From Chloranthus sessilifolius (Eukaryota > Streptophyta > Magnoliopsida > Chloranthales > Chloranthaceae), in NCBI GenBank assembly GCA_021018995.1, contig CM037590.1, positions 81,562,097-81,626,096 on the forward strand: a stretch of 64,000 bases of DNA. The letters are read 5' to 3'. Shown here piece by piece: positions 44,098-56,059 of the stretch (the first letter of the stretch is position 1; the number at the start of each line of letters is the position of its first letter). The position numbers were made by a program, and so were the translations under genes. Under the pieces are notes generated by a model. That model had not been told where the DNA came from. It was given only the letters and a program-made list of their open reading frames with translations, and made no database searches.

Positions 44098-46783
44098 TCT
44101 TGTCGTTCCGGATGTGGTGATTTATTATGTGGTGTTGGAAGAGAATTAAAATCATAGTAAAATAGAGGATAAAGAAATGATAAAAACAATAATCCTAAAA
44201 CATCCTAGACCTGCAAGATACAGGGCCTATTGTAGCAAGTTTTGATAAGTAAGAGTTCGTCCCACTGAGAAATTGATCTAGAACCCAAAATGGGCTATAA
44301 TAGTAGGCCTCCAGATCTTGCTACAGATCTGACAATCCTAAAGAAAGGGAGTTGGGTATCACGACTACACAAAATTAACCCTAACAAAATAAATAAAGTG
44401 CAGCCCTATCCTAAAGAAAGGGTTAAGAAGAAGATGGTGATGGTGTGTGCCAAAATAAAATATAAAAAAGATGGGAAATAAGCAGGTTAAGCTAGAGTTA
44501 ATGCAGCAATATAACTCAGATTTAGACTGTCTCTGCAGTGGTCCTTACTGAGATGATATTAATAACCTCAACAAGGTAGAAGAATCCAATTTAACCCATG
44601 CCATTTGGGGTGCTCTTAGGGCTATACTCTATCCACTCAAATGGTCACAGAGTATCCAATAGAGTCTGTCAAATCTCATTGATTAAACCAGAAATGCTAA
44701 CCTAATCCAAAGGAGTGGATTGATCATTTACCCAACTAATGGACTAGATCAGGCCATGAATACTATTGCAGACACTATGTAATGTCAGTGCTACAAGCTC
44801 CCCAGATCTGCACACAGATCTGGCTGACATCTATAGGTATTCCAACCCATAAAATTCTAAGTGCTTTGCCAAGGCCAATGGCTCACTGTGCCCACATAAA
44901 GAACCAGCAACAAGCTGAATAAGGATTTAGATTCAGCTGCTCATTGCTACAAAAGGCCCACAATGACTCAGCCTCAAGTTGCAATTACTACAGAGAAATC
45001 AGATCTAACATCTGATATCGGTCAAGTAAAATAGAGGGGAGCCAGTTCCTGCACAAACCTCCTCACAAGGCTCTAGAAGCTTATGTGCAGAGGAGAAGAA
45101 TCCTTCTCAAAAATGTGGCTGGACACTACCTTACGGTTATACTCTGTCAACTCAAATGGTCACAGGGTATCTGATTGGTCTGTCCATACCAGAGAGATCT
45201 GAGAAAGAACATGTAAACTGCTGCTACAACCATGGAGTCCCAGGGCTACGAGCTCTCCAGATCTGGCTACAGATCCAGCTTGCTATCTATTAGTCTATCA
45301 AACAAAGGAAAATCATATGGTAAACAATAGATCTACTAGAAACTGAATGGGCTAGTCCCAAAGCATGGATCCTATAGACATCTAAGGAAACCACAAGATC
45401 TATAGATTCAAGTAGTCATTAAAACAACAATCCATTGATAAAAGCAAAACTTATAATGTACTGTCTCAGGGCTGCAGCCTGTACACAACTGCCCATCCAA
45501 AAGATCCCAATGTATATAAAACCTATTACAAAACTAAAATAAAACTAAACCTAGTTTCTTATAAAAGGATTAGCCAGCCAATGATGGACTAAGAGAGAAG
45601 AAAAATAAGAAAAAGAGATGATCAAACCCTAACCCTAGCCTGCTGGAGCTCTCAGCCGACAGAGGATGAAGGAAAGATAATAATACTAAGCTCTAAGTAC
45701 ATCTTATATACTCTGTCCATAAGGCCTTGGCTTAAAAGAGAGTAACCCTAATTTTTTTAATAGACGTGGCACTATTACAACCCTTGAATGCCTTGAGATG
45801 TACTCCTCGAAATCCATGCCTCGAGAAGTGTGCCCTAGCCTTGGGAAATTCCCAAAAGGTCCTTGAGTTAGGGTTGAGAAGTGGAGAGCCCGAGCTTTGC
45901 GGGGCTGGCATCTGCATTAATTCACTCGCACAGTTGCTTTGGCTTTGTGGAGGAGCATTTGGCTTAGGAGGTTTATTCATTCACGCAGTAGGGCTTCAGT
46001 TGATCGCGCAGTTTCTTTACGCTACAATGTTGTCGCGAGGGGGATTTGGGAACACCTAGATTTCTCACGCAGTAGAGCTTCAAAAGTTCTCTCTGGCTGG
46101 ATACTCGCGTAGGTAGGCTCTTGCACTCGCATAGTAACTGATGAAGCTTCAAAGTGCACAAGAGCTGCATGAGGAAAATTTTGGGCGTCTCTCTCTTCTA
46201 GGGCTTCGCGAGAACTCCGCGAGGTGACAAATTATTCTTTATGCATGTGGACTCGCTATGCTCTGTGTGGAACTACTTTAAGGCTCAATCTCCACGAGAG
46301 CTTCGCAAGCACAAATTTTGAGGGTTTTAAGATGCGAGATCTTTGTGATGTCTTTACTGCTCTCCTCTTGACTGCGCATCCTATCTGCGCGAAGGCAACT
46401 TCCACTTCATCCTTAGCTCCGCAAGAGAGCTCATCAACTCTGCGAGATGAGTCTTTTGATTCTTTAATGCATTACACTTGCTGCTGTTGCAGCTTTCTCC
46501 ATTCTCATCTAACTTCTTTCATCTGCTGGACTTTTGGTCAATGATGACCAGCAAATGAGTCACCATGGTAAGCACTACCAGGGTGTTCCATTAGGCTTTG
46601 GCTCAACTGTCATCTTTGCATGTTTTCTTTCTCTTCTTTGGACCAGTAATCAGGGATTTTGTATTTAGCTGCACAATTTATTACTAACTATAAAACACAC
46701 TTAACAAAGGATTATTGGTGAGCTTCAAGGTCCAGCAAAGGCTAGGTTAAGAGGTGAAAAGTGGTACTTTTCAATGAATAACA
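44098..46783 (-). repeat. Athila-2 3' LTR
   Basis: It aligns throughout with 56060-58746. The plus strand starts TCTTGTCGTTCCGG (right copy TATTGTCGTTCTGG) and ends GAATAACA. It is noncoding, with G+C-spotted stretches containing many CGCG and TCGC motifs at 45960-46440. Small plus-strand frames there are chance. Confidence 0.92.
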
Positions 46784-46796
46784 CACCCCCAAACCT
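46784..46796 (-). promoter_or_regulatory. Polypurine tract, Athila-2
   Basis: The plus strand CACCCCCAAACC adjoins the LTR, giving GGTTTGGGGGTG on the minus strand directly before the 3' LTR. It primes plus-strand DNA synthesis. Confidence 0.8.
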
Positions 46797-48851
46797 AATC
46801 TTTGCTAGTCCCTGAGCAAAGGAAAAATTAAAACAACTACTCTAAGAATTTAAATGCCACTTTTGTAGGGAACACAGATGCATTTAGCTTATGTATCAAG
46901 CCTTTTTAACCCCTAGGTGATCCCTAGTAGAGGAGTGAAGTCTCCTGAGGGTTTTTAGTGAAGATACCCACAAACTTATCAATAAAATAGTTAGCAAAAG
47001 TGTAAAATTATCAAGTCAGCCGCCAAGAAACAGAGCATCAGTTCACTTTTGATTCAATAAAAAAGTGAGGAATTTAAACATATGATATGCACAGACATTT
47101 AATCATCACAACCTTTACACAGATGCACATCATTTCCAATTAGCTCTCAACAAGGGAAAACATCACATGTAGGTCAGTACTGAGCTCATCATTAATTCAA
47201 AAATTAGGTTATAGGCCATGCCCAATACATTCAGCATCAGACCCAATGCTCACCAGGGTAGACTCTCACAAGTAACTTTGAGGATTTTCATTTTCTCTCA
47301 AGCTCAAGAGTAGTTACAGGCCCCAAATGGGTCTGTAAGCATTAGCATAGGCAAAGCGTCTAAGTTTTGGCATCATTGGCTAATCCTCACCATAGATTGG
47401 ACAACTCTTTGTCTCTACATGATAGCTCATTCAACTTTAGATCATAGGGTCTTTTGACTGGGTTGTAATGTGGCTTATGGGATAGGTTATAAAGAATGGA
47501 AGGTTGAAAAGGGATTCAAAATTGAGAAATCAGTAGGTGAAGGAGGTGGTTCATGACTTCACCTTCTTTAGTTCAGCACCTTTCATTTTCTTTAAAATTC
47601 TTCAGACTTGAAGTGACTAGGTTCTCCTCTTGTTTTTTATTTTTCTTCAATGAACTTTTCCTCTTGACCCCTCTCTTGTTTCTCTTCATTATAGTTTTTC
47701 TTTCTTTTAGATGCATTTTTCTTTTTATTTTTCTTTTTGTTTTTCTGACTTGCCACCTCTTTCCTCTGCTGCTACACTGCTAAGCTTTAGGTATCTCTTC
47801 TCCATTTACCCAATGTTGACCCTATCTTGTCCATCTTCAGCAACTTCTCCTTTACCTTCAAAATTCTCAGAGTGAGGGTAGGTTTGAATTAGGTCCATAG
47901 GTTTAGGTACAAGTACTCAGGCATATTTTGAAGAAAATTGGAAATTAAGGCTCAAAAGGTGTGTGCACAAGGGCAGTTGATTAGGGTTTAGTCTGTCTAA
48001 GCTCACACTGTCCAAGAGAAGGCCTTGATCCTTTCATAGGTGTCATGAGTGCTGTCAGTTGTTTCAACTTGGAGGTGCCAAACTTCTAGTGAGGGCATTG
48101 ACTCAGCTAGTCCTTAGAGCTAAAAGAATTGCCTCAGTCACTCCTCAAAGGAAGGAAAAAAATTTTGTAGGCACAAATCTCACTAGTTATGGTCTTCCAT
48201 TGAACTCTTAGGCATGTCCTTACCTTTTTCTCTCTTTAATGATTCACTAAGTACCGATATACGTGAGTTTTCTTGGTGCTCATATCATGGAAATACTACA
48301 ATTTAAAAGCTTCTAATGCCTAAAGGTCTGCAAAATTTTTAAATTTCTCATTTTTTATGACTCTCAAGTGAACATGGCTCCATTTCTATCATACTCACTT
48401 GATTCTGCTGCACTTAGGTTAACTATTTCACTGGCAGGTCCTGCCACACCCCCAAACCTATGAGGAGCAGTGTCCTCACTGATTCAGAGGTAGATGTGGA
48501 TGTGCAGCAGGCTCAAAATAGGGATATTAAAAGAAAAAAAATATCAGGAAGGAAAAACACACAACACGAAATAAACAACACATAAACAAACAAAAATAAA
48601 GAAAGACAGTGAAGGAAATAGCTTATAACAAAAAGAAATTCTATTAAGATGCAAAAAGATTACCACACGGTGCTACAAAGAGATCCTAAGTAAGTACATA
48701 AAAAGTATAAACCTAAGAAAAATCTAGGCACACATTAGTAAAACATCCTTTCAAAAATAAAATGGTTTTCTCTCCTGGCTTCGGGATATCCTCAACCTAC
48801 TACTTGTGAAAGAGGAACTGCAAGCCAGGAGAGGGGAGGGAAGAACAGGGA
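46797..48851. other. Athila-2 post-integrase noncoding region
   Basis: No reading frame is supported. A second CACACCCCCAAACCTA block followed by AGTGTCCTCA lies at about 48446-48485, similar to the tract at the LTR edge and to 661-705 in Athila-1. The plus-strand frame at 47553 is a T-rich chance frame. Confidence 0.6.
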
Positions 48852-49097
48852 TCAAGGAGAAGGAGGCTGAGTAGGTGGGGAGGGATTGAAGGGGATGGGG
48901 GAGAAGATGTAGGTGGTTCTATCTTGTTTCTTCTTCTTTCTCTTATTCTTTTTATTTTCCTCCTTCGCCAAGATCCTTTGGACCTCCTCATACTCATCCC
49001 AGAGGAATTGTAGTGGGTCAGGCTCCTTAGGTGGTGGCGGGTCCTCCCAGACTGGGTAAAATTTTATAAGCAGATCAATAGGTTTTTCATCAGCCAT
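48852..49097 (-). CDS. Small post-integrase ORF of Athila-2, function unknown
   Basis: An intact 81-residue frame starting MADEKPIDLL, then PVWEDPPPPKEPDPLQFLW, a charged helix-like stretch with ILAKEE and a Lys-rich run, and a Pro/Ser-rich tail. The frame is open further upstream to an ATG at 49214, but the start at 49097 is preferred because it aligns with the MAKQL start of the matching Athila-1 frame (1120-1383). The basic Lys/Arg tract could act as a nuclear-localisation signal, which is inference. No domain is recognised and there is no membrane segment, so it is not an envelope-like gene. It is the only Athila-2 frame without a break. Confidence 0.5.
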   Translation of the reverse strand: MADEKPIDLLIKFYPVWEDPPPPKEPDPLQFLWDEYEEVQRILAKEENKKNKRKKKKQDRTTYIFSPIPFNPSPPTQPPSP

Positions 49098-50154
49098 TGT
49101 TATGGGAAGGGACGGACAACTGTGGTTAAAGGAGAATGAATGGGAAGAAGACGAACTACCCTTATATTTAAATTGCTTGGATGGTGGAATATGAATCGGT
49201 ATATTAAATTTCACCTCCTTCCAAGCTTCATTGCCATAAAGAAATTAAAGAAGGTTAGTTGGCAATAAATTGTGATTATTATGGGGAATGGTAAATCGCA
49301 CAATTTATTATGGGGAATGAAATCGCACAGTAAAGATTGGTCTATTTTTAGTACTGAGAGTTAAAGCAGAGGGATAGGAAATGAAGAAATTGAAGAAATC
49401 CATCAAGGTTAAAAGGGTCAATCTCGCGCTTCGTGCAGCTATTCACAGGGACTCGCAGAGTAGATTTTGCGCGTAGTCCAGATGTAAATTCGTGAGAAGG
49501 ATAATCGCGTAGAAGAACATAGCTCCATAAAAACAAAATCATATGCTTTGTGTGCTTCGCAAAGTTACTTCACAAAGTTGACGTTGGGCCTAAGCGCGCG
49601 AAGCAGTTTCTCATCTCTCATACGGCTTTATTAGTGATCTCCATGAAGAACAACCATCTGGAGTTTCAGAGACCTCACGCAATAAAATATTTTGAACTCT
49701 TCATTTCGCGCCCACAAGACTCCACAAGAAAACCTTGAAATGACTCGCGATTGTGAAAATTAGCCCATTTAACCCCGTGAGAAAGTAACACTTAACCCCT
49801 TTTCTCAATTTGTGCCCTGGCCTGTGTATGTACAGTGTCATGCACCAATTCAGTGGCCATTAGCACCAACCCTTTTACATGTACTCCATTCTCTACTGAA
49901 AATGTCCTCCCCCCTACCAGCACATGCATATCAAAAATTCAGAATGATAAAAGCTTTTCATGGAAGCAAATTCTTGACAATTACAGTGCTACTTTAATCA
50001 CCTAACAGCAATAGGCATGCATCTCCCATGCTAATGATAGATATGAAAACAAACAAGCAAATCTCCCTTAAAAAAAATAAATGACATGTTCCTAGGCAAA
50101 CTAAAACACACACAAGTTTCAACAGATATGGTACATATAGTACAAAGCTATGAA
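49098..50154. other. Athila-2 spacer between integrase and small ORF
   Basis: Noncoding. At 49410-49760 the sequence has TCGCGC, TCGCAGAG and GCGTAG phrases like those of the LTR at 45960-46440, so it may be an old LTR-derived or duplicated segment. Upstream of the small ORF are two copies of a TTATGGGGAATG phrase at about 49278 and 49309. Confidence 0.45.
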
Positions 50155-51330
50155 TTACTGAGCAGTGGGAGGTTCATGTAGGTGAATGGTCTGAGGAGGC
50201 TCTAGTGAATTTTCTACACAAATCTTAAGCCTTTGACCATTCACTTTCATGATCTTCCCTGCCTTTGAATCCAAGATCTCCAGAGCACCAGATGGGGAGG
50301 CTTTGATAATAGTGTAAAGTTCATCCCATTTGGATTTCAACTTCCCTGGAAAAAATTTGAGTCTGGAGTTAAAAAGCCAAACCTTAGTGCCAGCATTGAA
50401 GTCTTTCCTTAATATCTTCTTGTCAAAGAATGCCTTTGATCTCTCCTTGTACATTCTGGCATTTGCATAGGCTTCCAGCCTCAGTTCATCAAGTTCTGCC
50501 ATTTGCAACTTCCTGTGAGGACCAGCAGAAGTTAGGTCTAAATTCATTACTTTAATAGCTCAATAAGCTCTATGCTCTAACTCCACTGGTACGTGACAGG
50601 CCTTGCCATACACCAGCCTAAATGGAGACATGCCAATAGGGGTCTTATAGGTAGTCCTATAAGCCCACAAAGCATCATTAAGCCTTTGTCTCCAATCCTT
50701 TTTGTCAGCCCTCATAGTCTTTTTCAGAATATGCTTAATCTCCTTATTGGAAATTTCAACTTGCCCACCGGTCTGTGGGTGGTACGAAGTTGCAATTCTG
50801 TGTGTAACAGAATACTTTTTGAGCAGGTTCTCAAAAGGTCTATTACAGAAATGGATACCCCTATCACTGATGATAGCTCTGGGGATGCCAAATCTTGAGA
50901 AAATATTGTCCTTCAAGAATTTCAGAACAACGGTGTGGTCATTGGTCCTTTTGGCAATGGCTTCTGCCTATTTGGACACAGTCTACTGCCACAAGTATGA
51001 AATTAAATCTGATAGATGTAGGAAAGGGGCCCATAAAATCAATGCCCCAGATGTCAAAAGGTTCTACTACTAGGATGGGCTGCAATGGCATGGAATCTCT
51101 CTCAAAAATGCCTCCCATTCCTTGACATCTCTCACAGGCGTTGCAATGTAAGTAGGCATCTCTGAACAAAGAAGGCCAATATAAACCACATTGGAGCACT
51201 TTTACTGTAGTCTTTTGGCCATTGAAATGACCTCCTCAAGCTTGCTTATGGCACATTGAAAGAATGTTGTAGAAGTCACTTTCAGGCACACATCTCCTAA
51301 TAGCCTAGCCTGCACAATGCTTGTAAAGGT
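50155..51330 (-). pseudogene. Athila-2 integrase
   Basis: Zinc-finger region (CGLYWPSLFRDAYLHCNACE and RCQGMG) with [10 protein letters not shown] in 51199-50939; core in 50916-50560 with [10 protein letters not shown] and [11 protein letters not shown]-terminal domain in 50547-50155 (KAFFDKKILRKDF, KVWLFNSRLKFFPGKLKSKW, VNGQRLK). All three catalytic acidic residues are present. Breaks: a shift plus stop after AVDCVQI (about 50960-50980) and a stop after HRAY (about 50559). The product matches Athila-1 1883-3149. Confidence 0.88.
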
Positions 51331-52984
51331 ATGGATCCTCCCATAGAAAATGTCTAACCTGATAGAAAAATAGGTCTTTGTCCATCTTAGACCAGTGTGG
51401 AGGGATCCTATCAGCAGTAAGAAAGTTGACAATGTGTGCAAACCAGGGCACACTAGATTGCAAAGCAAAAAATTGCTCATCAGGGAACAACTCATTTACC
51501 GGTGTTGTTGCACATTCGTCCAAAATAATTCTAGAGAGGTGGTCAACCACGACATTCTCCACTCCCTTCTTATCTTTGATCTCAAGATCAAACTCCTACA
51601 AGAGGAGGATCCATCTGATCAACCTTGGCTTTGCATTCTTCTTAGCCAATAGGTATTTCAGGGCTGAGTGATCTGTAAGAACTACAATCTTAGACCCCAA
51701 CAAATAGAGTTTGAACTTGTCCACAGCAAACACTACAGCAAGCAGCTCCTTCTCAGTTGTGGTGTAATTGAGCTGAGCTTCAGCTAGTGTTTTACTGACA
51801 TAATAGATCACTATAGGCAACTTATCTTTCCTCTGTCCTAAGACAGCACCTATGGTCAAGTCTGATGCATCACACATCAGCTCAAAGGGGAGTGAGTAAT
51901 CTGGGGCCTGGATTACAGGGGCAGTTGTAAGGCACTTTTTCAAGGTCTTAAAGGCTTCAAGGCACTCAACAGAAAATACAAATGGCACATCTTGGCAAAG
52001 CTGGCACAATGATTTGGCAATCTTGCTGAAGTCCTTGATGAACCTCTTGTAAAATCCAGCATGTCCTAAAAATGATCTGATATGCTTGACAGTCCTGGGT
52101 GGGGGCAGATGTGAGATCAAGTCCACTTTAGCCTTGTCAACCTCAATTCCTTTGTGAGAAATCACATGGCCTAGTACAATCCCTTGTGTCTCCATAAGGT
52201 GACTCTTTTCCCAGCTTAGGACCAAATTGGTCTCCTCACATCTTTGTAAAACCATATCAAGGTGTCTCAGACACTAGCTAAAGCTGTCCCCATACACTGA
52301 GAAATCATTCATGAAGATTTCTAGGAATTTGTCAATCATATCAGAAAAAATTGCATACATGCACCTCTGAAAAGTGGTTGGGGCATTGCACAGTCCGAAA
52401 GGCATCCTTCTGTAAGCAAAGGTGTCGAAGGGACATGTGAAAGTAGTTTTCTCCTGATCTTGAGGATCCTCAGGGATTTGGTTATACCCTGAGTATCCAT
52501 CAAGAAAATAGTAAAATGCCTTCCCAGCCAGCTTATCTATAATTTGGTCAATGAAAGGGAGGGGGAAATGGTCCTTTTTGGTCTTGGAGTTGAGTTTTTG
52601 ATAGTCAATGCAAACCCTCCAGCCAGTAGTCTATCTGGCTGGCATCAACTCCCCAGAACCCGTAGTGATAACTGTAATGCCTGACTTTTTAGGTACCACC
52701 TGGATAGGTGACACCCACTTAGAATCCGAAATGAGATAAATCACCCTTGCATCCAACAATTTCACTATCTCTTTGAGGACCACCTCCTGCATGTGAGGAT
52801 TTAATTTCCTATGCATCTCCCTTGAGAGTTTGGCACCCTCATTCAGATGAATTTTGTGCATGCAAATTGAGGCATCAATGCCTCCAAGGTCAGCTATTGT
52901 CCACCCAATTGCTTTCTTGTGCTTCTTGAGAACATTCAGTAATTCCTCCTCCTGTTCACTAGTGAGAGAGGAGGAGATAATCAC
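51331..52984 (-). pseudogene. Athila-2 reverse transcriptase and RNase H; catalytic Asp mutated
   Basis: Starts near 52984 with KKHKKAIGWTIADLGGIDAS and SKWVSPIQVVPKKSGITV; a TAG follows at about 52631, then GWRVCIDYQKLNSK, FPLPFIDQ, RMPFGLCNAP and FMNDFSVYG, another TAG, and the connection and RNase H ([68 protein letters not shown]). The catalytic pair DD reads ND: codon 52307-52309 is AAT instead of GAT, a G-to-A change. Athila-1 keeps DD. This change alone should abolish polymerisation. Confidence 0.9.
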
Positions 52985-53062
52985 GAGAAGCTTGTTGTCC
53001 TACCCCAAGAAGACATATTTTAATGTAGCTAGGAGCTGCTTCCGCTCCAGCTCTGGGGGACT

Positions 53063-53880
53063 TTAAATTGAAGGCAACATAGGTGCCTTAGTGGTTTGAG
53101 AAAGGGGCAGCAATGTATGTTTCCAATTAGAATGTTGCACAAGGCCCACAAAAGACTCTGTTATGGTGTTGTCTTCTATCATGAAAACTTGGGCCTTCTT
53201 CTCAAACAAACTCCAAATATATGCCAGGTCATCAGCAACATTATCCCAATCCAGCAGATTGGATAATTCCTCTTCCACTAGGCCATCTAGTGCATCTATT
53301 GCCCAACAGTCCTCAATGTCAGTCTGAGGCAATGTAGCAGCATGGTACATATTAAAATGGGCCTTCATGTTCTCAAAGGTAACCTCCATCGCCCCTGACC
53401 TGCATTGTATGCAAGAATTTGTAGTAGCCAAGAATGGCCTGCCAAGGATAACAGGGATTGGTGTTTTGCTTTTGCAAGGGTCCATGTCCAAAACAAGGAA
53501 ATCAACTGGATAATAGAATTTGTCCACCCCCACCAAGACATCCTCCACCACACCCACGGGTCTCCTCTCAGACCTGTCAGCCAATTGGAGCACAACTGAT
53601 GTAGATTTAAGCTCCCCCAAACCTAGCTCCTCATACACTGAGAAAGGGAGTAAGTTCACACTGGCCCCTAAGTCCAATATGGCTTTTCCAATGGTGTGGT
53701 TTCCGATTATGCAGGGGATAGTAGGTACCTCTGATTCTTGTAATTTTTCTGGTGTGGTAATGGATAGGACTAACTCAACATGCTCAATAGCAAAAACTCT
53801 TTTAAACAACTGCACCCTTGCTTTCCTCTTTTGTGTACAGAGGTCCTTCAAAAACTTAGCATAGGCAGGGACTTATTTTA
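53063..53880 (-). pseudogene. Athila-2 aspartic protease
   Basis: One open frame 53851-53063: CTQKRKARVQLFKRVF, PTIPCIIGNHTIGKAIL, catalytic DLGASVNLLP, LQLADRSERRPVGVVEDVLV, and the second conserved segment TPIPVILGRPFLATTN. The C-terminal acidic part leads to reverse transcriptase. The active site is intact and the domain is the best preserved part of this polyprotein, but it has no open connection to gag or reverse transcriptase (stops on both sides). Confidence 0.88.
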
Positions 53881-55779
53881 TGGCATCAAGCAAGGGCAAA
53901 TGATCCTGTCCTACTTGAAAGTCTCCAACATTTCCTCCATCTGAGCACTCCCTTTATCAAGAGGGGATGGGTCAGCTAGTGCTTGAGGAAATGATAGTTG
54001 TGGTACTACTGGTGCCACTGCTGCATGTCTATTAACATCATGGTCATATTTTTGTCTATTTCTTTTATCTTCATTTATTGTTTGATGTTGGGGCTCAACA
54101 TCAGCCCCATTATTTTGTCCTAGCAGATCCACAGCAGGGGGTACAATCCTTGGCTCTTCAACACTAACAATTCTTTCATTTTCATTTTCTGTGACCTCCT
54201 CAGTTACCTTGCCCACACGATTATCAACCACTCTCCCACTCCTAAGGGTAGTGATAGCATTAGCATCCTTATTGGTAGAGGCTACTTCTTCAATCATATA
54301 CTGCCCTTTGGGGTTGGTCAAGGGCTGACTTGATAATTTTCCTTCCTCCCTCTTGTTCAAAGCATTACAAATCTGACCCAACTGGTCCTTAATCTTCTTG
54401 ATGCTCTGTCCAGAAGAGTTGATAGTCTGTACCAGGTTTCCCAAATTTTGCATGGAAGCCAGCATATGCTCTTCAAATGAAGAGGATATGGGCTGTTATG
54501 TGGGCAGGGCCAACTGGTTAGACTGTGGGGTAGGTAATAGAAAATTTTGCCTTAGTGGGTAACATTGATTAAACTGGTGCTGGGTCTATAAGGAGCTACC
54601 GCTTGCTGCTGCTGGGGTTGAGGATATGAATCTTGTCCCCACCTTAGGTTTAGGTGGTTCCTCCAAGAATACCCAGCAGGCTGCTGCCCAAAAGTTTGAG
54701 CAACATTGATATGCTCCATAACAAAATCAGGAAACTAATTAGCAGATGGACAATCATAAATAGAATGTGTGGGAGATTGTCATATCAGGCATGCTTCCTC
54801 AACCTGTGCAACCTTCCGAGGCTGCATCACATTCACTAATTTGATAAATTTTAAGGACAAATTATCCACCTTCCTCTCCAAATCACCTTGCATCTTTATT
54901 TTATATATTCCACCTCTAGGGGTAGCCTCTTTCACCATCTTAGCTGGGGTCTGTCATTACATGACAGGGACTCTTGCTGCATGAAATTTTCCCCTATTAT
55001 GTCAAATAGCTCCCAGGCTTCCTCAGCTATCTTGTGGAGGTAGCTACCACCACAGGAAGCATCCACTATATCCCTGCTCTTGGAATTAATTCCTTGGTAG
55101 AATACTTGCACAAGTTGTCACATTGGAATTTGGTAGTGGGGGCATTGTTTTAACATCTCCTAGAATCTTTCCCAAGCTTCATAAAAATTCTCAGTTGAGG
55201 ACTGAGTGAATGACAGAATACTTGTCCTCATCTGGCTGGTTTGTTCATGGGAAAGAATTTGGCTAGGAATTTGGTTTAAAGGTCACTCCATGACTGTATG
55301 CTATTGGCTAGGAGCTTTGATAGCCATGTGCTGGCTTTGTCTTTTAGTGAAAAAGGAAAAGGCCTCAGTTTAGTGGCCTCAGGTCCTAAGCCAGCAATAT
55401 TGAAAGTAGTGCAAAGTGTCAAAAATTGGTCAATATGCTTGTAAGGATCTTCTTTACTAAGCCCATGAAACGAAGGCATCATATTAATGGTGGAGGATTT
55501 AATTTCATAATTCCTCTCAAAGAAGGGGAATTAAATGCAGAAGGGAGAGGTGTACTCCCCAGGTGCATTGTACTCCTTTAATGTTCTCTGCCTCTCAGCC
55601 ATAATAGCTAGTTCAGTTTCAATAGCAACGCCCTGCGTGATGTGTCTAGGTCTAAGGATCCTTTCAACCTTTAGATTTGGAGGTTCTAACTCGGGGTTTA
55701 AGGACCTTCTACCATGCATATACTCACACCCATAGCAAGTACTGAGAATGCTCACAAGCACACACAAAATTTCAAACAA
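53881..55779 (-). pseudogene. Athila-2 gag
   Basis: The N-terminal part 55779-55531 includes MAERQRTLKEYNAPG, the usual Athila gag start (ATG about 55602). 55482-55276 holds the capsid-like domain (MMPSFHGLSKEDPYKHIDQF, PFSLKDKASTWLSKL). Then comes a stretch with many stops (55270-54730), a Gln-rich region (54720-54530), and 54465-53911 with LASMQNLGNLVQTI, TLRSGR and PQLSFPQALADPSPLD. The stop-rich middle is the capsid C-terminal half and zinc-knuckle area; no CCHC is legible. Confidence 0.8.
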
Positions 55780-56036
55780 AAATTAACAACTACATAGATT
55801 TACACTAAACAAATAACAGAGAATTAAACATAAATGGACTGAGATTTAAGGGAAAGGAAGTGTAAATAGAGTTAGCTACACTCTGGCTGTAGCTCTTGCT
55901 TTCCCTTCTTCTACTGTCCATTTCTGTAAAATTCCAAAAAAATATCAGTAGTACTTTATTCTAGATTAGGCACAGTTACAAAGAATTTGGAAGTCTAAAT
56001 TATAATATAACTCAAGTCTACTAAAAAGATCAATAT
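55780..56036 (-). other. Athila-2 leader
   Basis: A short A+T-rich interval between gag and the primer site. No frame or structure is noted. Confidence 0.5.
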
Positions 56037-56053
56037 CCCCAAAAGCGGCGCCA
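56037..56053 (-). promoter_or_regulatory. Primer-binding site, tRNA-Asp type, Athila-2 (degenerate)
   Basis: The plus strand reads CCCCAAAAGCGGCGCCA. The eight bases nearest the LTR, CGGCGCCA, match tRNA-Asp exactly. The middle differs from CCCCGGCAACGGCGCCA at four positions. Confidence 0.75.
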
Positions 56054-56059
56054 AAAACT

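Noticed and set aside
47553..47783. Hydrophobic 76-codon plus-strand frame as an envelope-like membrane protein
   Set aside because: It is a TTC/CTT-rich low-complexity frame antisense to the element, with no counterpart in Athila-1.
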